A stretch of 38,573 nt of DNA, taken from NCBI GenBank assembly GCA_012840725.1, contig DURQ01000053.1, positions 1 through 38,573 of the forward strand, given 5' to 3'. The DNA is from Bacillota bacterium. GTDB taxonomy: Bacteria > Bacillota > Limnochordia > Darwinibacteriales > Darwinibacteriaceae. The translations under genes and the position numbers were made by a program. Shown here piece after piece: positions 15,961 to 23,746 of the stretch. The notes beneath the pieces are model-generated. The model was not told the DNA's origin. It saw only the letters and a list, made by a program, of their open reading frames with translations, and searched no databases. Every line of letters starts with the position of its first letter. The stretch's first letter is position 1.

Positions 15961-17022
15961 TTATGCCCTTCCGTCCGGAGCTGTCGCGATGGTGTTGCCC
16001 TCGTTGACGATCCTCACCGGAAGGGTGATGTGGACGGTGCCGTGCTCTTCTTCGATGAGGCCCAGCAGCACCCTGGCCACCTCCCGGCCAAGGCTGTAGA
16101 CCGGCTGCTGTACGGTTGTCAGAGGCGGAGAAAGATACTTGCCCACCTCAATGCCGTCAAAGCCCATCACAGACACCTGCTGTGGTACGCTCATTCCCGC
16201 TTCGCTCAGGGCTTGGATCGCGCCGATGGCCATGAGGTCGTTACAGGCCATGATCGCCGTGGCTTCCCCGGCGCGGATCTGAGGAAGATGGTCGGCCACC
16301 GCCTGGTATCCCCCTTGGCGGGTGAAGTCGCCGGGCCAGACCAGATCCCTATCCAGCGCCAGCCCCAGTGCTTCAAGGCCATCCTGGTATCCCAGGAATC
16401 TCTTCTCCGTGGAGACCAGCCCCTGCTCGCCAAGGATCACGGCAATTCGCCGGTGGCCGAGGCTTCCTAAAACCTGGACTCCCTGGCAGATCCCCACTCT
16501 ATTATCCCCGTCCACCCAGGAAACATCCTCGTCCACGGTGCTGCCCAAAAAGACAAAGGGCACGTTTGATTCCCTCAGAAGGGCGATGCGCTCATCTTCC
16601 AGGCGGGGCTCGGTGAGGATGATCCCGTCTACCCGGCGGTGAGCCACCAGCTCTTCGATGGTTTCGGTCACCCGCTTGTGGCGCGCCTGGGGGATCAGCA
16701 GGCTGAAGCCCTGTTCAAACAGGGTTTCACTTACCCCATGAAGGTACTCCAAGAAGAACGGATCGGCGATGGTACGGGGCGCAGAGGGAAAAAGCAGGCC
16801 GATGGTTTTCGTGCGCCGCCGGGCAAGGTTGCTGGCGACCGCGTGGGGCCGGTAGTTGCAGCGTTCGGCCATCTCCATGATCAATGCGCGCGTCTCCGGC
16901 TTGACCCGGGGATCGCCAGACAAGGCCCGGGAGACGGTGGCCTTAGAGTAGCCGCACCTCCTGGCCAGTTCAGCCATGGTGATGGTTCCTGTTATGCGGT
17001 CCTGGTTTTTCATCTGCCCCAT
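15961..17022 (-). CDS. LacI/GalR-family transcriptional regulator
   Basis: A 353-residue repressor. Residues 15-37 are the helix-turn-helix TMAELARRCGYSKATVSRAL, followed by the hinge segment and the periplasmic-binding-protein-like sensor: TKTIGLLFPS, DGIILTEPRLED, LGHRRIAVILG, AIMACNDLMAIGAIQAL and the final VSVMGFDGIEVGKYLSPPLTTVQQP. This layout is standard for sugar-sensing regulators. The effector is not readable, and the obvious targets (a sugar ABC system at the left edge, a GPH transporter at the right edge, or neighbours outside) are not adjacent. I chose ATG at 17022 with GGAGG nine bases upstream; GTG at 17040 and ATG at 17013 are alternatives. It is divergent from the thioredoxin-like gene. 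Confidence 0.93.
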   Translation of the reverse strand: MGQMKNQDRITGTITMAELARRCGYSKATVSRALSGDPRVKPETRALIMEMAERCNYRPHAVASNLARRRTKTIGLLFPSAPRTIADPFFLEYLHGVSETLFEQGFSLLIPQARHKRVTETIEELVAHRRVDGIILTEPRLEDERIALLRESNVPFVFLGSTVDEDVSWVDGDNRVGICQGVQVLGSLGHRRIAVILGEQGLVSTEKRFLGYQDGLEALGLALDRDLVWPGDFTRQGGYQAVADHLPQIRAGEATAIMACNDLMAIGAIQALSEAGMSVPQQVSVMGFDGIEVGKYLSPPLTTVQQPVYSLGREVARVLLGLIEEEHGTVHITLPVRIVNEGNTIATAPDGRA

Positions 17023-17161
17023 CTTCCTTTCCCTCCCCACCGTGGTCTCTGGATGAGTATTCTTTACGCACGCCGCGAGATCCTGTTCTTACCACGACAC
17101 TCCACACCGAGAAGGAAAACTCTGCTGGTTGTGGAAACGTATATTTAAGGAGGTTGATACT

Positions 17162-17740
17162 ATGTCCTTCACACTGTCCATAGGAAGCAAGGCCCCCGAT
17201 TTCAAACTTCTGGGTACGGACGGCAAGTACTACAGCCTGCAGGACTTCACCAGTGATTACCTGGTCATCTTCTTCACCTGCAACCACTGCCCCTATGTCC
17301 AGAACTCCAACGAAGTGACCCGCAAAACGGCGGAGAAGTTCCAGCCCAAGGGAGTCACCTTCGTGGGCATCAACTCCAACAGCGCCAATACCTATGAGGA
17401 AGATTCCTACGAGAACATGATCAAAGTGATGGAAGAGAACCGCTTCCCCTGGTTCTACCTGCACGACGCCACCCAGGATGTGGCCCGGGCTTACGGGGCG
17501 CTGCGCACACCCCATTTCTACGTCTTCGACAAAGAGCGCAAGCTTGTCTACACCGGCAGAGCCGTAGACAACCCCAGGCAGCCTGAAAAGATCACGGTCA
17601 ACGATCTGGAAAACGCCTTGGAAGAGCTGGTTGCCGGGAAGCCAATCTCCAATCCGATCACAAACCCCATCGGCTGCAACGTGAAATGGGACGGCATGCC
17701 GCCCCACTGGATGCCGCCTGAAGCCTGTGATCTCGTCTGA
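17162..17740 (+). CDS. Thioredoxin-like/peroxiredoxin-like protein (AhpC/TSA-Redoxin fold)
   Basis: A 192-residue cytosolic thioredoxin-fold protein. It begins with [23 protein letters not shown], the usual AhpC/TSA/Redoxin entry strand, and has the active-site-like CNHCPYV with Cys40 and Cys43 (CxxC). The following helix and beta strands match the family [11 protein letters not shown] and [23 protein letters not shown] further cysteine sits near the C terminus (IGCNVKW). Members of this 'CNHCPYV' family reduce disulfides or peroxides, though the exact partner is unknown. ATG at 17162 follows AAGGAGG with 7-base spacing. It is a one-gene unit with a strong terminator and is divergent from the LacI-type gene. 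Confidence 0.9.
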   Translation: MSFTLSIGSKAPDFKLLGTDGKYYSLQDFTSDYLVIFFTCNHCPYVQNSNEVTRKTAEKFQPKGVTFVGINSNSANTYEEDSYENMIKVMEENRFPWFYLHDATQDVARAYGALRTPHFYVFDKERKLVYTGRAVDNPRQPEKITVNDLENALEELVAGKPISNPITNPIGCNVKWDGMPPHWMPPEACDLV

Positions 17741-17750
17741 TCCACCTGCC

Positions 17751-17790
17751 AAAAACAGGACTGCTGGCCAAAGCTGGCAGTCCTGTTTTG
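17751..17790. terminator. Bidirectional terminator between convergent genes
   Basis: A 13-bp stem (AAAACAGGACTGC at 17752-17764 and GCAGTCCTGTTTT at 17777-17789) with A and T runs on either side can end both the thioredoxin-like gene and the convergent M23 peptidase gene. Confidence 0.9.
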
Positions 17791-17791
17791 C

Positions 17792-18787
17792 TTACGGGGC
17801 AACGACCTGCCCGCGCACGGGCTCACCCCGCTCAACCATCACGCCGTCTGCCGTGTACGACTGGAACTGAGCCGGCAGGCCCTGTCCTCCCGGGAAACCC
17901 GGTGCGTTCTGCAGATGGTAATGAAGGTGCGGTTCACTCGAGTTCCCGCTGTTGCCGCACAGCCCGAGAAGATCGCCCGGCTCCACCCGCGCTCCCACCT
18001 GAACCGCGACACTGCCCTGTTTGAGGTGGGCCAAGAAGGAATACTCACCGTTCTGATGGTCGATGACCACGTAGTTTCCCAAGGGCTGGTCTGGGTTCAT
18101 CACGCCGGGGATGTTGTCCGGGACTCCATCAACGGCTGCGATCACTACCCCGGGACCGGGAGCCAAGATGGGCAGGCCAAAGGCGTGGTAGTTCTCATTG
18201 GCCGAACCATCTCCAGCATGGGATGAGCCCTCTACCAGCACCAGGAAATCCAGCGCGAACCTCTGTCCCTGATCGGCGGCATGGTGGTTCTCAAATATGG
18301 TTCGCCCGCCCCAGTACACATACCACTCACCGTCAAAGGGCAGCCGCAGATCGGTCTTTGTCTGGTAGTCCAGGAACTCGCTGGGCGCCTCCCGGGGAAC
18401 CTGTGACACGAACATGCCCCCGATGATCCCGTCCTCGGTGTAAGACCACTGGATCAGGAGCAGCGGCGCCGCTTCCCCGAATTTGAGCAGGGCTTGGTAT
18501 ACCAGCCAACCCTGCATCGCAGTGATCTCGTCATGGACGAGCTCAGGTTCGGCACCAAAGGCGCTGACGATCTGAGTATGAAACAGCCGCAGGCCATCCA
18601 CCGTGCCGAAAACGTCTCGCAGCGGTTTATCGAAAACCTCCCAGAGTTCATCTACCGCTCCGCCGAAAAAGAGTTCCGTGAACCTGCGGCCCGACGCAAG
18701 CTTGTCCTCCTCCGCAGCTGCCGGAACAGCGCAGGCTGCTGCCAGCAGCACAACCAAAAGCAGACTCACAAACCTCCGCACAGCCAT
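17792..18787 (-). CDS. Secreted M23-family metallopeptidase with N-terminal DUF3887-like domain
   Basis: A 331-residue exported protein. The N terminus MAVRRFVSLLLVVLLAAACAVPAAA is a signal peptide; LAAAC could be a lipobox (Cys19) or AVPAAA a signal peptidase I site. Residues ~27-130 look like a DUF3887/NTF2-type accessory domain. The peptidase domain follows: the first zinc half-site around HHAADQGQRFALDF (His168/169, Asp180), catalytic His254 in FLAHL, and EPHLHYHLQ with the HxH pair His287/His289, plus the biotin-like GNYVVIDHQNG and GDLLGLCGNSG strands. The family cuts Gly/D-Ala cross-links in peptidoglycan. ATG at 18787 has GGGAAGGAG just before it. Cysteine 277 in LCGNSG is unusual but not near the zinc. 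Confidence 0.87.
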   Translation of the reverse strand: MAVRRFVSLLLVVLLAAACAVPAAAEEDKLASGRRFTELFFGGAVDELWEVFDKPLRDVFGTVDGLRLFHTQIVSAFGAEPELVHDEITAMQGWLVYQALLKFGEAAPLLLIQWSYTEDGIIGGMFVSQVPREAPSEFLDYQTKTDLRLPFDGEWYVYWGGRTIFENHHAADQGQRFALDFLVLVEGSSHAGDGSANENYHAFGLPILAPGPGVVIAAVDGVPDNIPGVMNPDQPLGNYVVIDHQNGEYSFLAHLKQGSVAVQVGARVEPGDLLGLCGNSGNSSEPHLHYHLQNAPGFPGGQGLPAQFQSYTADGVMVERGEPVRGQVVAP

Positions 18788-18834
18788 ACACTCCTTCCCG
18801 ATCATCGTGACGGTCTGTCTGAGCCCGACAGGTG

Positions 18835-19920
18835 TTACTTCAGCCCTGCGAGCTGCTCAAGAATATCCCTGGCGCTCGGCGGGCAGCCCTTCACATGGCT
18901 GGTGAAACCCCGCGTGCAGCTGCCGATGCCGAATCCTTCCCCAGTTTTGCCCCTGAAACCCTGACCGATCACCAATGGCCTTGGAACGCGCTGCAGGAGC
19001 CCCTGCTCACCGAGGCGGGCCAGGGCGTGGATCAGGCTGCCGAAGCAGGCGGAACAGGCCTGATCCTCCTGGACCAGGCGGGCAAGCCTCTCCACTGCCC
19101 TGCTTGGGGAGAGCCGCCTGGTGTTCTCCGCGGGACGGAGTACCACGACTTCCGTGTCCGCGTCAAAGAGATGGCCTACGCCCAACTCCGCCGCCAGACG
19201 CAGATAGCCTATCTCACTTGGATGATAGCCCATCAGCTGCGCCACATAGGAATCGATCAGAACGGGGTCTTTTCCCACCAGGATGAGATCCATCTGAACC
19301 GGGTTGCCGCCCTCTTCGAAGTCCAGATCGCCGTTGAGCCCGTCCACGACAATTAGGTCGGTCTTGATGGCCTTGTTCAGGTAGGCGATGGGCTTGTGCA
19401 GGCCCAAAGCGTGGAACCGCCGCTTCTCCTGATTGGGGATGCAGCCCTTGAGGTTTTTCAGAGCACAGGTGATCTTTGTCTGGCAGTGCCCTTTGAGGAC
19501 GGGCATGTTGATGAGGTAGTGGACGCGGTCCAGTTCGCTGCATACGTTTATCTCCAGATCGCCAACCCGGCGCGGGTGGAAGCTGTCTTTCTGGAGGTCG
19601 ACCAGTTCCACCCTGTACCTGCGCGCGAGGTCATCGTACCCGCACACCCGAAACGCCCGCTGCGTGCTAGCGCCGACCCAGGAACCTTCCAGGATGGCGA
19701 TGTTCTTGTGGCCGTGATCCTGCAGATACTGGATGACCCCTTCCACCAGCTCTGGCGTGGTTGTTGCCCCCTCCCTGGCGGGCTTGGCCACCACCAGGTT
19801 GGGCTTTAGGCCGATGCGCGCTCCAGAGGGGATGTCTTTCGCCGCATCGATTTCGGCCAAGAGCTCCTTCACGAGCTCCGCCGGTCTCTGTCCGTAGCTT
19901 GCGTAGATGCGCTTGTCCAT
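18835..19920 (-). CDS. DUF362-family protein with a four-cysteine C-terminal module
   Basis: A 361-residue DUF362 protein: the domain signature includes GLKPNLVV (37-44), NMPVLKGHCQTKITCALKNLKGCIPN (138-163) and DGLNGDLD. DUF362 proteins are common in anaerobes and often carry ferredoxin modules, but their reaction is not firmly known. Here the C terminus has CSAC (289-292), SCTRGF with Cys335 and KGCPPSARDIL with Cys346. The GCPPxAxxIL pattern is like that of NuoB and hydrogenase small subunits, which suggests a [4Fe-4S] site; that is inference. I used ATG at 19920; a GTG at 19941 is possible and neither has an ideal ribosome site (GAGGAG lies 13 bases before the ATG). Same strand as the M23 gene 47 bases downstream. 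Confidence 0.83.
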   Translation of the reverse strand: MDKRIYASYGQRPAELVKELLAEIDAAKDIPSGARIGLKPNLVVAKPAREGATTTPELVEGVIQYLQDHGHKNIAILEGSWVGASTQRAFRVCGYDDLARRYRVELVDLQKDSFHPRRVGDLEINVCSELDRVHYLINMPVLKGHCQTKITCALKNLKGCIPNQEKRRFHALGLHKPIAYLNKAIKTDLIVVDGLNGDLDFEEGGNPVQMDLILVGKDPVLIDSYVAQLMGYHPSEIGYLRLAAELGVGHLFDADTEVVVLRPAENTRRLSPSRAVERLARLVQEDQACSACFGSLIHALARLGEQGLLQRVPRPLVIGQGFRGKTGEGFGIGSCTRGFTSHVKGCPPSARDILEQLAGLK

Positions 19921-20052
19921 CCTGATATCATCACTCCTCACGCCCTACTCTATTCCACCTGCCGCCAAGAAAACCTCTCTTTCCCATAGAAGGAGGACTC
20001 TTACAAGGCGTATGGAACAATACACTATCATTTTGGGTAGGGGGATGAGGTC

Positions 20053-20982
20053 GTGCAGACGCTCTTTATCCAGGTGGATGATGGAACCGAGGTTTTCGTC
20101 CGCCGCTGGGACAAGGTGCAGCATCCTCTTGGGATAGTGCAGATCGCACACGGTATGGCAGAGCACAGCGGGCGCTACCATCGTTTTGCTGAGTTCCTCA
20201 ATGAACAGGGCTTCATCGTGGTGGCAAACGATCACCGCGGGCACGGAAAGACCGGTGAAAAGGCGGGACTCATGGGCTATTTCGCGCCTGAGAAAGGTTT
20301 CGATCGAGTGGTGGATGATCTCCATTTCATCTCCCAGCAGCTGAAGCGGGAAAACCCTGAGCTTCCCCTGTTTGTCTTCGGACACAGTATGGGCTCTTTC
20401 CTTATGCGGCGCTATCTGCAGAAATATGGCGAGTTCGTGGCTGGAGCCATCCTCATGGGTTCGGGCGGAGATCCTGGTTTGGCAGAAAAACTGGGCAAGT
20501 TCATCGCACTCTGGCAGATGCGAAGGCGGCCGACCCAACCCAGCCCCCTGCTGGACACCCTCTCCTTCGGTGCCTTTAACAAGGGGATCAAAAGGCCCCG
20601 TACCCGCTTCGACTGGCTGAGCAGGGATGAAAAGGAAGTTCAGAAGTACATCGAAGATCCATTCTGCGGTATGGTCTGCAGCGCTGGTTTCTTCTTTGAC
20701 CTGCTCACCGGGATGGAGTTGATCCATGACCCCAACGAAATCGAGGGCATCCCCAAGGATCTGCCCATCCTGGTTCTGAGCGGCGAAGCGGATCCAGTGG
20801 GCAAGTACGGTCGAGGCGTCAGGCAGTTCGTGGGCCAGCTTAAGAACCACAATATCAACAACATCGAACTGAAGCTTTACCCAGAGGCCCGGCATGAACT
20901 CCTCAATGAGCTCAACAAAGAAGAAGTGATGCAGGATATCGCTGCTTGGCTGAAGAACCACGTCCAGCAAGGCGAAGGATGA
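20053..20982 (+). CDS. Alpha/beta-hydrolase, monoacylglycerol-lipase type (serine aminopeptidase S33-like)
   Basis: A 309-residue cytosolic serine hydrolase. Seen: the oxyanion HGMAEHSGRY (33-42) with the His-Gly of monoglyceride lipases, the dinucleotide-like NDHRGHGKTG, the nucleophile elbow FGHSMGS (Ser112), the acid Asp247 in SGEADPVG and His281 in ARHELLNE. This is the family of bacterial monoacylglycerol lipases and lysophospholipases ('Hydrolase_4'). Start is GTG at 20053 with GGGG upstream. Its stop overlaps the ATG of the subtilase gene as ATGA, so both are co-translated; whether a lipase and a secreted protease share a pathway is unclear. No antisense gene is real here although the minus frame is open. 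Confidence 0.9.
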   Translation: MQTLFIQVDDGTEVFVRRWDKVQHPLGIVQIAHGMAEHSGRYHRFAEFLNEQGFIVVANDHRGHGKTGEKAGLMGYFAPEKGFDRVVDDLHFISQQLKRENPELPLFVFGHSMGSFLMRRYLQKYGEFVAGAILMGSGGDPGLAEKLGKFIALWQMRRRPTQPSPLLDTLSFGAFNKGIKRPRTRFDWLSRDEKEVQKYIEDPFCGMVCSAGFFFDLLTGMELIHDPNEIEGIPKDLPILVLSGEADPVGKYGRGVRQFVGQLKNHNINNIELKLYPEARHELLNELNKEEVMQDIAAWLKNHVQQGEG

Positions 20983-23150
20983 AAGAGGTGCTGATTGTGG
21001 TCAAACGGCCACCGAGCAAGTTGTGTCTGCTGCTTTTAGCAGCTCTTCTTTTGACGGCGTGTTCAGGAGGCGGCGGGGGTAGTTCACTGTACGGCGTATC
21101 CGGAACGGTCACGGACCAATACGATGAGCCTGTTCCAGATGTGAAGGTTGCAGCTGATGGGGAGTTACGAGACGAGGCGAAAACAACCGCTGACGGTTAC
21201 TATGAGCTCACGCCCCTGAAGGGGATCACGACAGTAACCGCCCAAAAGGAAGGCTGGGTGTTTGACGGGCCCAAAAAGGTAAGCGGGCCGCAGGTGGTCA
21301 ACTTTTCTGGCTCCCACAGCTCCTATCGGCTGACCGTCACCGTCATTGGCCAGGGCAGGGTCCAGGAAACGGTCATGTACCAGCCACAGGGCAGCTACTA
21401 CCAGGGAACAGAAGTCCAGCTTAGGGCCATACCAGACGTTGGCTCAAAATTCCTGCGCTGGGAAGGGGATGTCACGGGTACCTCAAACCCGGTGACAATC
21501 GTGATGGACGGTCCCAAGGAAGTCACGGCCGTGTTTGAAGGGTCTGTCCCCGCCAGTGTTTCGGGGACGATTGGCGTCGTGCACAACTTCCCCTGGTCCG
21601 CTGTGGATACAGCCCAGTTTTCGGCGGCCTCGCAAAACAGCGAGCGCGAAAAGGCCCGCACCAGCTCTTTCAGGGAAGAGGACTTTGAGCCCACGGAACT
21701 GATCATCGCCTTTGAGGAGAGTGTAAGCCCAGAGGAACAGCGGGAGATCTTGGCCAAACAGGGCTATGAGATACTGGACAGCATCAGTCTCCTCAATGCC
21801 TATCTGGTCCGCAGAGCAGACCAAGACGTGGAACGGGGAGCCCTACAGGCACTGTCTTTGCCAGGAGTCAAGTACGCCACCCCAAACACACGGATGTACG
21901 CTCTATCGGTGACCCACCCCAACGACGAGTATTACGGCCTTCAGTGGCACTACCGGCAGATTCGCCTGCCGCAGGCATGGTCCGTAACAAGAGGCAGCCG
22001 TTCTATCCGCATCGCTGTAGTTGACACCGGCGTAAGCATCAACCATCCTGATCTCGCTGGCCGGCTTGACACCGCATTCGGTTACAACTTCGTAAACCCC
22101 TATGCCAGCTTTGATGACGACAACGGCCATGGGACCCACGTTGCAGGAACCATCGGCGCCTTGACCAACAACGGCATAGGTGTTGCTGGCGTCATGTGGG
22201 ATGTGGAGATTCTCCCTGTCAAGGTTCTTGCGGCGAACGGAGAAGGCAGCGTCTTTGATGTGGCCAACGGCATCCTCTACGCCGCCGGCCTGCTGGATTA
22301 CCCTGTGAACCCTTATCCGGCGGATGTGATCAACCTGTCGTTGGGAGGTTCCGCACCAGATTGGTTAACGGAAGAGGCTGTCCGAAGAGTCATCGAGGAT
22401 GGCAGTTCGATCATCGTCGCTGCGGCAGGAAACAAAGGCACGGGTTCCGTGTACTACCCGGCAGCTTACGATGGGGTCATCGCAGTGGGCGCCGTCGATT
22501 TCAACTACCCTTACGAACCGAAAAAGGCCACCTACTCCAATTACGGGTTCCGGCTTGATGTAGTGGCGCCTGGAGGAGATATGGACGCGGACTCCGACTG
22601 GAACGGGAATTGGGATGGTGTCCTGAGCGCCTATCCTTCAGGCTACAGGTTCCTTGAGGGAACGTCCATGGCCGCCCCCCATGTATCGGGGGTGATCGGC
22701 CTGATGCTGGCCAACGGGGTGCCCCGGTCAAGAGTGAGAGATGTGCTCGTGGAAACGGCGATCCCCCTGGGGGGTTACGATTTCAGCATCTACACCGGGT
22801 ACGGCTTGGTTAACGCCTACTGGGCCGTGAACGCGGTGGACAAAATGCGCATCATCGTGGGCACTAGGGAAGGCAGTGTGGTTTATCCCGTGGCAGAAAC
22901 GTCCATCTCACCCCGTGGCGGGTCCTTTACCCTTGACGTCCCTCCCGGCGAGTACATCCTCATGGCCTGGATCGATGTCCGTCCAGGTTCAGATGTGATC
23001 GAACCAGGGGATTACTTCAACGAGTCCTGGCCGTTCGTGATCGAGGGCGGCGAGCTCCGTTTGTTTGAGGGCAGCGTCTTTGAGGTCGACTATTCGTCCA
23101 TCGCTTCTCTCAGCCCGAACACGCACGAACCGATCAAGCTGGCGCAATGA
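20979..23150 (+). CDS. Secreted subtilisin-like serine protease (S8) lipoprotein with N-terminal accessory domains
   Basis: A 723-residue extracellular protease. A signal peptide ends in LLTAC (lipidated Cys28) followed by a Gly-rich linker. Then: a carboxypeptidase-regulatory-like beta domain (VSGTVTDQYDEPVPDVKVA, ~39-110), an InlB/Listeria-repeat-like strand domain (YRLTVTVIGQGRV ... KFLRWEGDVTG, ~116-187), a fervidolysin-like propeptide (~239-308) and the peptidase: Asp349 in VVDTG, His384 in HGTHVAG, Asn485 in AAAGN and Ser563 in GTSMAAPHVSG. A C-terminal ~100-residue beta domain follows. Start is the ATG overlapping the hydrolase stop; a GTG at 20997 with GAGG upstream is an alternative. 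It is followed by a strong terminator. Confidence 0.93.
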   Translation: MKEVLIVVKRPPSKLCLLLLAALLLTACSGGGGGSSLYGVSGTVTDQYDEPVPDVKVAADGELRDEAKTTADGYYELTPLKGITTVTAQKEGWVFDGPKKVSGPQVVNFSGSHSSYRLTVTVIGQGRVQETVMYQPQGSYYQGTEVQLRAIPDVGSKFLRWEGDVTGTSNPVTIVMDGPKEVTAVFEGSVPASVSGTIGVVHNFPWSAVDTAQFSAASQNSEREKARTSSFREEDFEPTELIIAFEESVSPEEQREILAKQGYEILDSISLLNAYLVRRADQDVERGALQALSLPGVKYATPNTRMYALSVTHPNDEYYGLQWHYRQIRLPQAWSVTRGSRSIRIAVVDTGVSINHPDLAGRLDTAFGYNFVNPYASFDDDNGHGTHVAGTIGALTNNGIGVAGVMWDVEILPVKVLAANGEGSVFDVANGILYAAGLLDYPVNPYPADVINLSLGGSAPDWLTEEAVRRVIEDGSSIIVAAAGNKGTGSVYYPAAYDGVIAVGAVDFNYPYEPKKATYSNYGFRLDVVAPGGDMDADSDWNGNWDGVLSAYPSGYRFLEGTSMAAPHVSGVIGLMLANGVPRSRVRDVLVETAIPLGGYDFSIYTGYGLVNAYWAVNAVDKMRIIVGTREGSVVYPVAETSISPRGGSFTLDVPPGEYILMAWIDVRPGSDVIEPGDYFNESWPFVIEGGELRLFEGSVFEVDYSSIASLSPNTHEPIKLAQ

Positions 23151-23185
23151 CAGGAAAGACTCGTTGAGCTCCAAAACGTGCGCCG

Positions 23186-23218
23186 AAAAGCGTGCTGTCA
23201 CTGACAGCACGCTTTTTT
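23186..23218 (+). terminator. Terminator after the subtilase gene
   Basis: A nearly perfect long stem (AAAAGCGTGCTGTCA at 23186-23200 with its complement) and a run of six T residues (23213-23218). Confidence 0.92.
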
Positions 23219-23232
23219 CGCGCGGATCAGCA

Positions 23233-23257
23233 GAACCCTCCTGATGTAGGAGGGTTC
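23233..23257. repeat. Hairpin-forming inverted repeat in the intergenic region
   Basis: GAACCCTCCT (23233-23242) and AGGAGGGTTC (23248-23257) form a perfect 10-bp stem with a 5-base loop but no T run, just after the terminator and 100 bases before the YbaN-like gene. Nothing else in 23219-23356 was recognised. Confidence 0.6.
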
Positions 23258-23356
23258 AAGGGTGCAAATTCATTACCAATCCTCTAACTAATATGGACTG
23301 GATTCCCATGCCAGGGTGTTTTATGATCAAACCAGCACTATGTTGCGAGGTGTTCT

Positions 23357-23746
23357 ATGCTTAAGTCCCATCTCAAAAGATACCTGCTGGTTGCGCTGGG
23401 AACCTTGGCCCTAGGAATAGGAATGGTGGGCTTGGTCGTTCCCGTCCTGCCCACAACACCGCTTCTGCTTATTTCTGCTTACTGCTATCTGCGCAGTTCT
23501 AATTCACTGTATCGATGGCTGATCGGTCACCGGGTGTTCGGGCGCTATCTCCAGGATTACCTGGAAAGGCGAACCATCCCCCGCAGGGTGAAGGCCGTGG
23601 CTCTGGGCACATTGTGGCCTTCCCTGCTGGTCTCCATGTTCTTTATACCCCTCTTCAGCATGCGCATCTTGGCTGCACTGATCGGGGCAGCGGTAAGCGC
23701 CTACATCCTCAGGCTTCCGGATGACTCAGCTAACCAAGCAGCTTGA
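23357..23746 (+). CDS. YbaN/DUF454 family inner-membrane protein
   Basis: A 129-residue membrane protein with three hydrophobic segments (about 9-45, 75-92 and 95-112). The pattern LGxGMVGLVVPVLPTTPLLLISAYCYLRSSNSLYRWLIGHRVFGRYLQDYLERRTIPRRVK is diagnostic for the YbaN (DUF454) family, including the conserved PxLPTTPxL turn and the basic 'IPxRxK' loop. No biochemical function is known. ATG at 23357 is preceded by GCGAGGTG. Its last 17 bases overlap the tail of the convergent phosphofructokinase gene, which leaves no room for a conventional terminator. Confidence 0.9.
   Translation: MLKSHLKRYLLVALGTLALGIGMVGLVVPVLPTTPLLLISAYCYLRSSNSLYRWLIGHRVFGRYLQDYLERRTIPRRVKAVALGTLWPSLLVSMFFIPLFSMRILAALIGAAVSAYILRLPDDSANQAA

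Noticed and set aside
17132-17145. TGGAAACGTATATT as a LacI-type or cre operator between the LacI-type and thioredoxin-like genes
   Set aside because: The half-site fits but symmetry is poor and the overlapping TATATT has no acceptable -35 box.
16970-17752. Minus-strand frame opposite the thioredoxin-like gene (260 residues)
   Set aside because: The sense frame has a CxxC thioredoxin fold and a strong ribosome site; the antisense has none.
19945-20970. Minus-strand frame opposite the alpha/beta hydrolase (341 residues)
   Set aside because: The sense frame has the complete catalytic triad; the antisense frame does not resemble a protein family.
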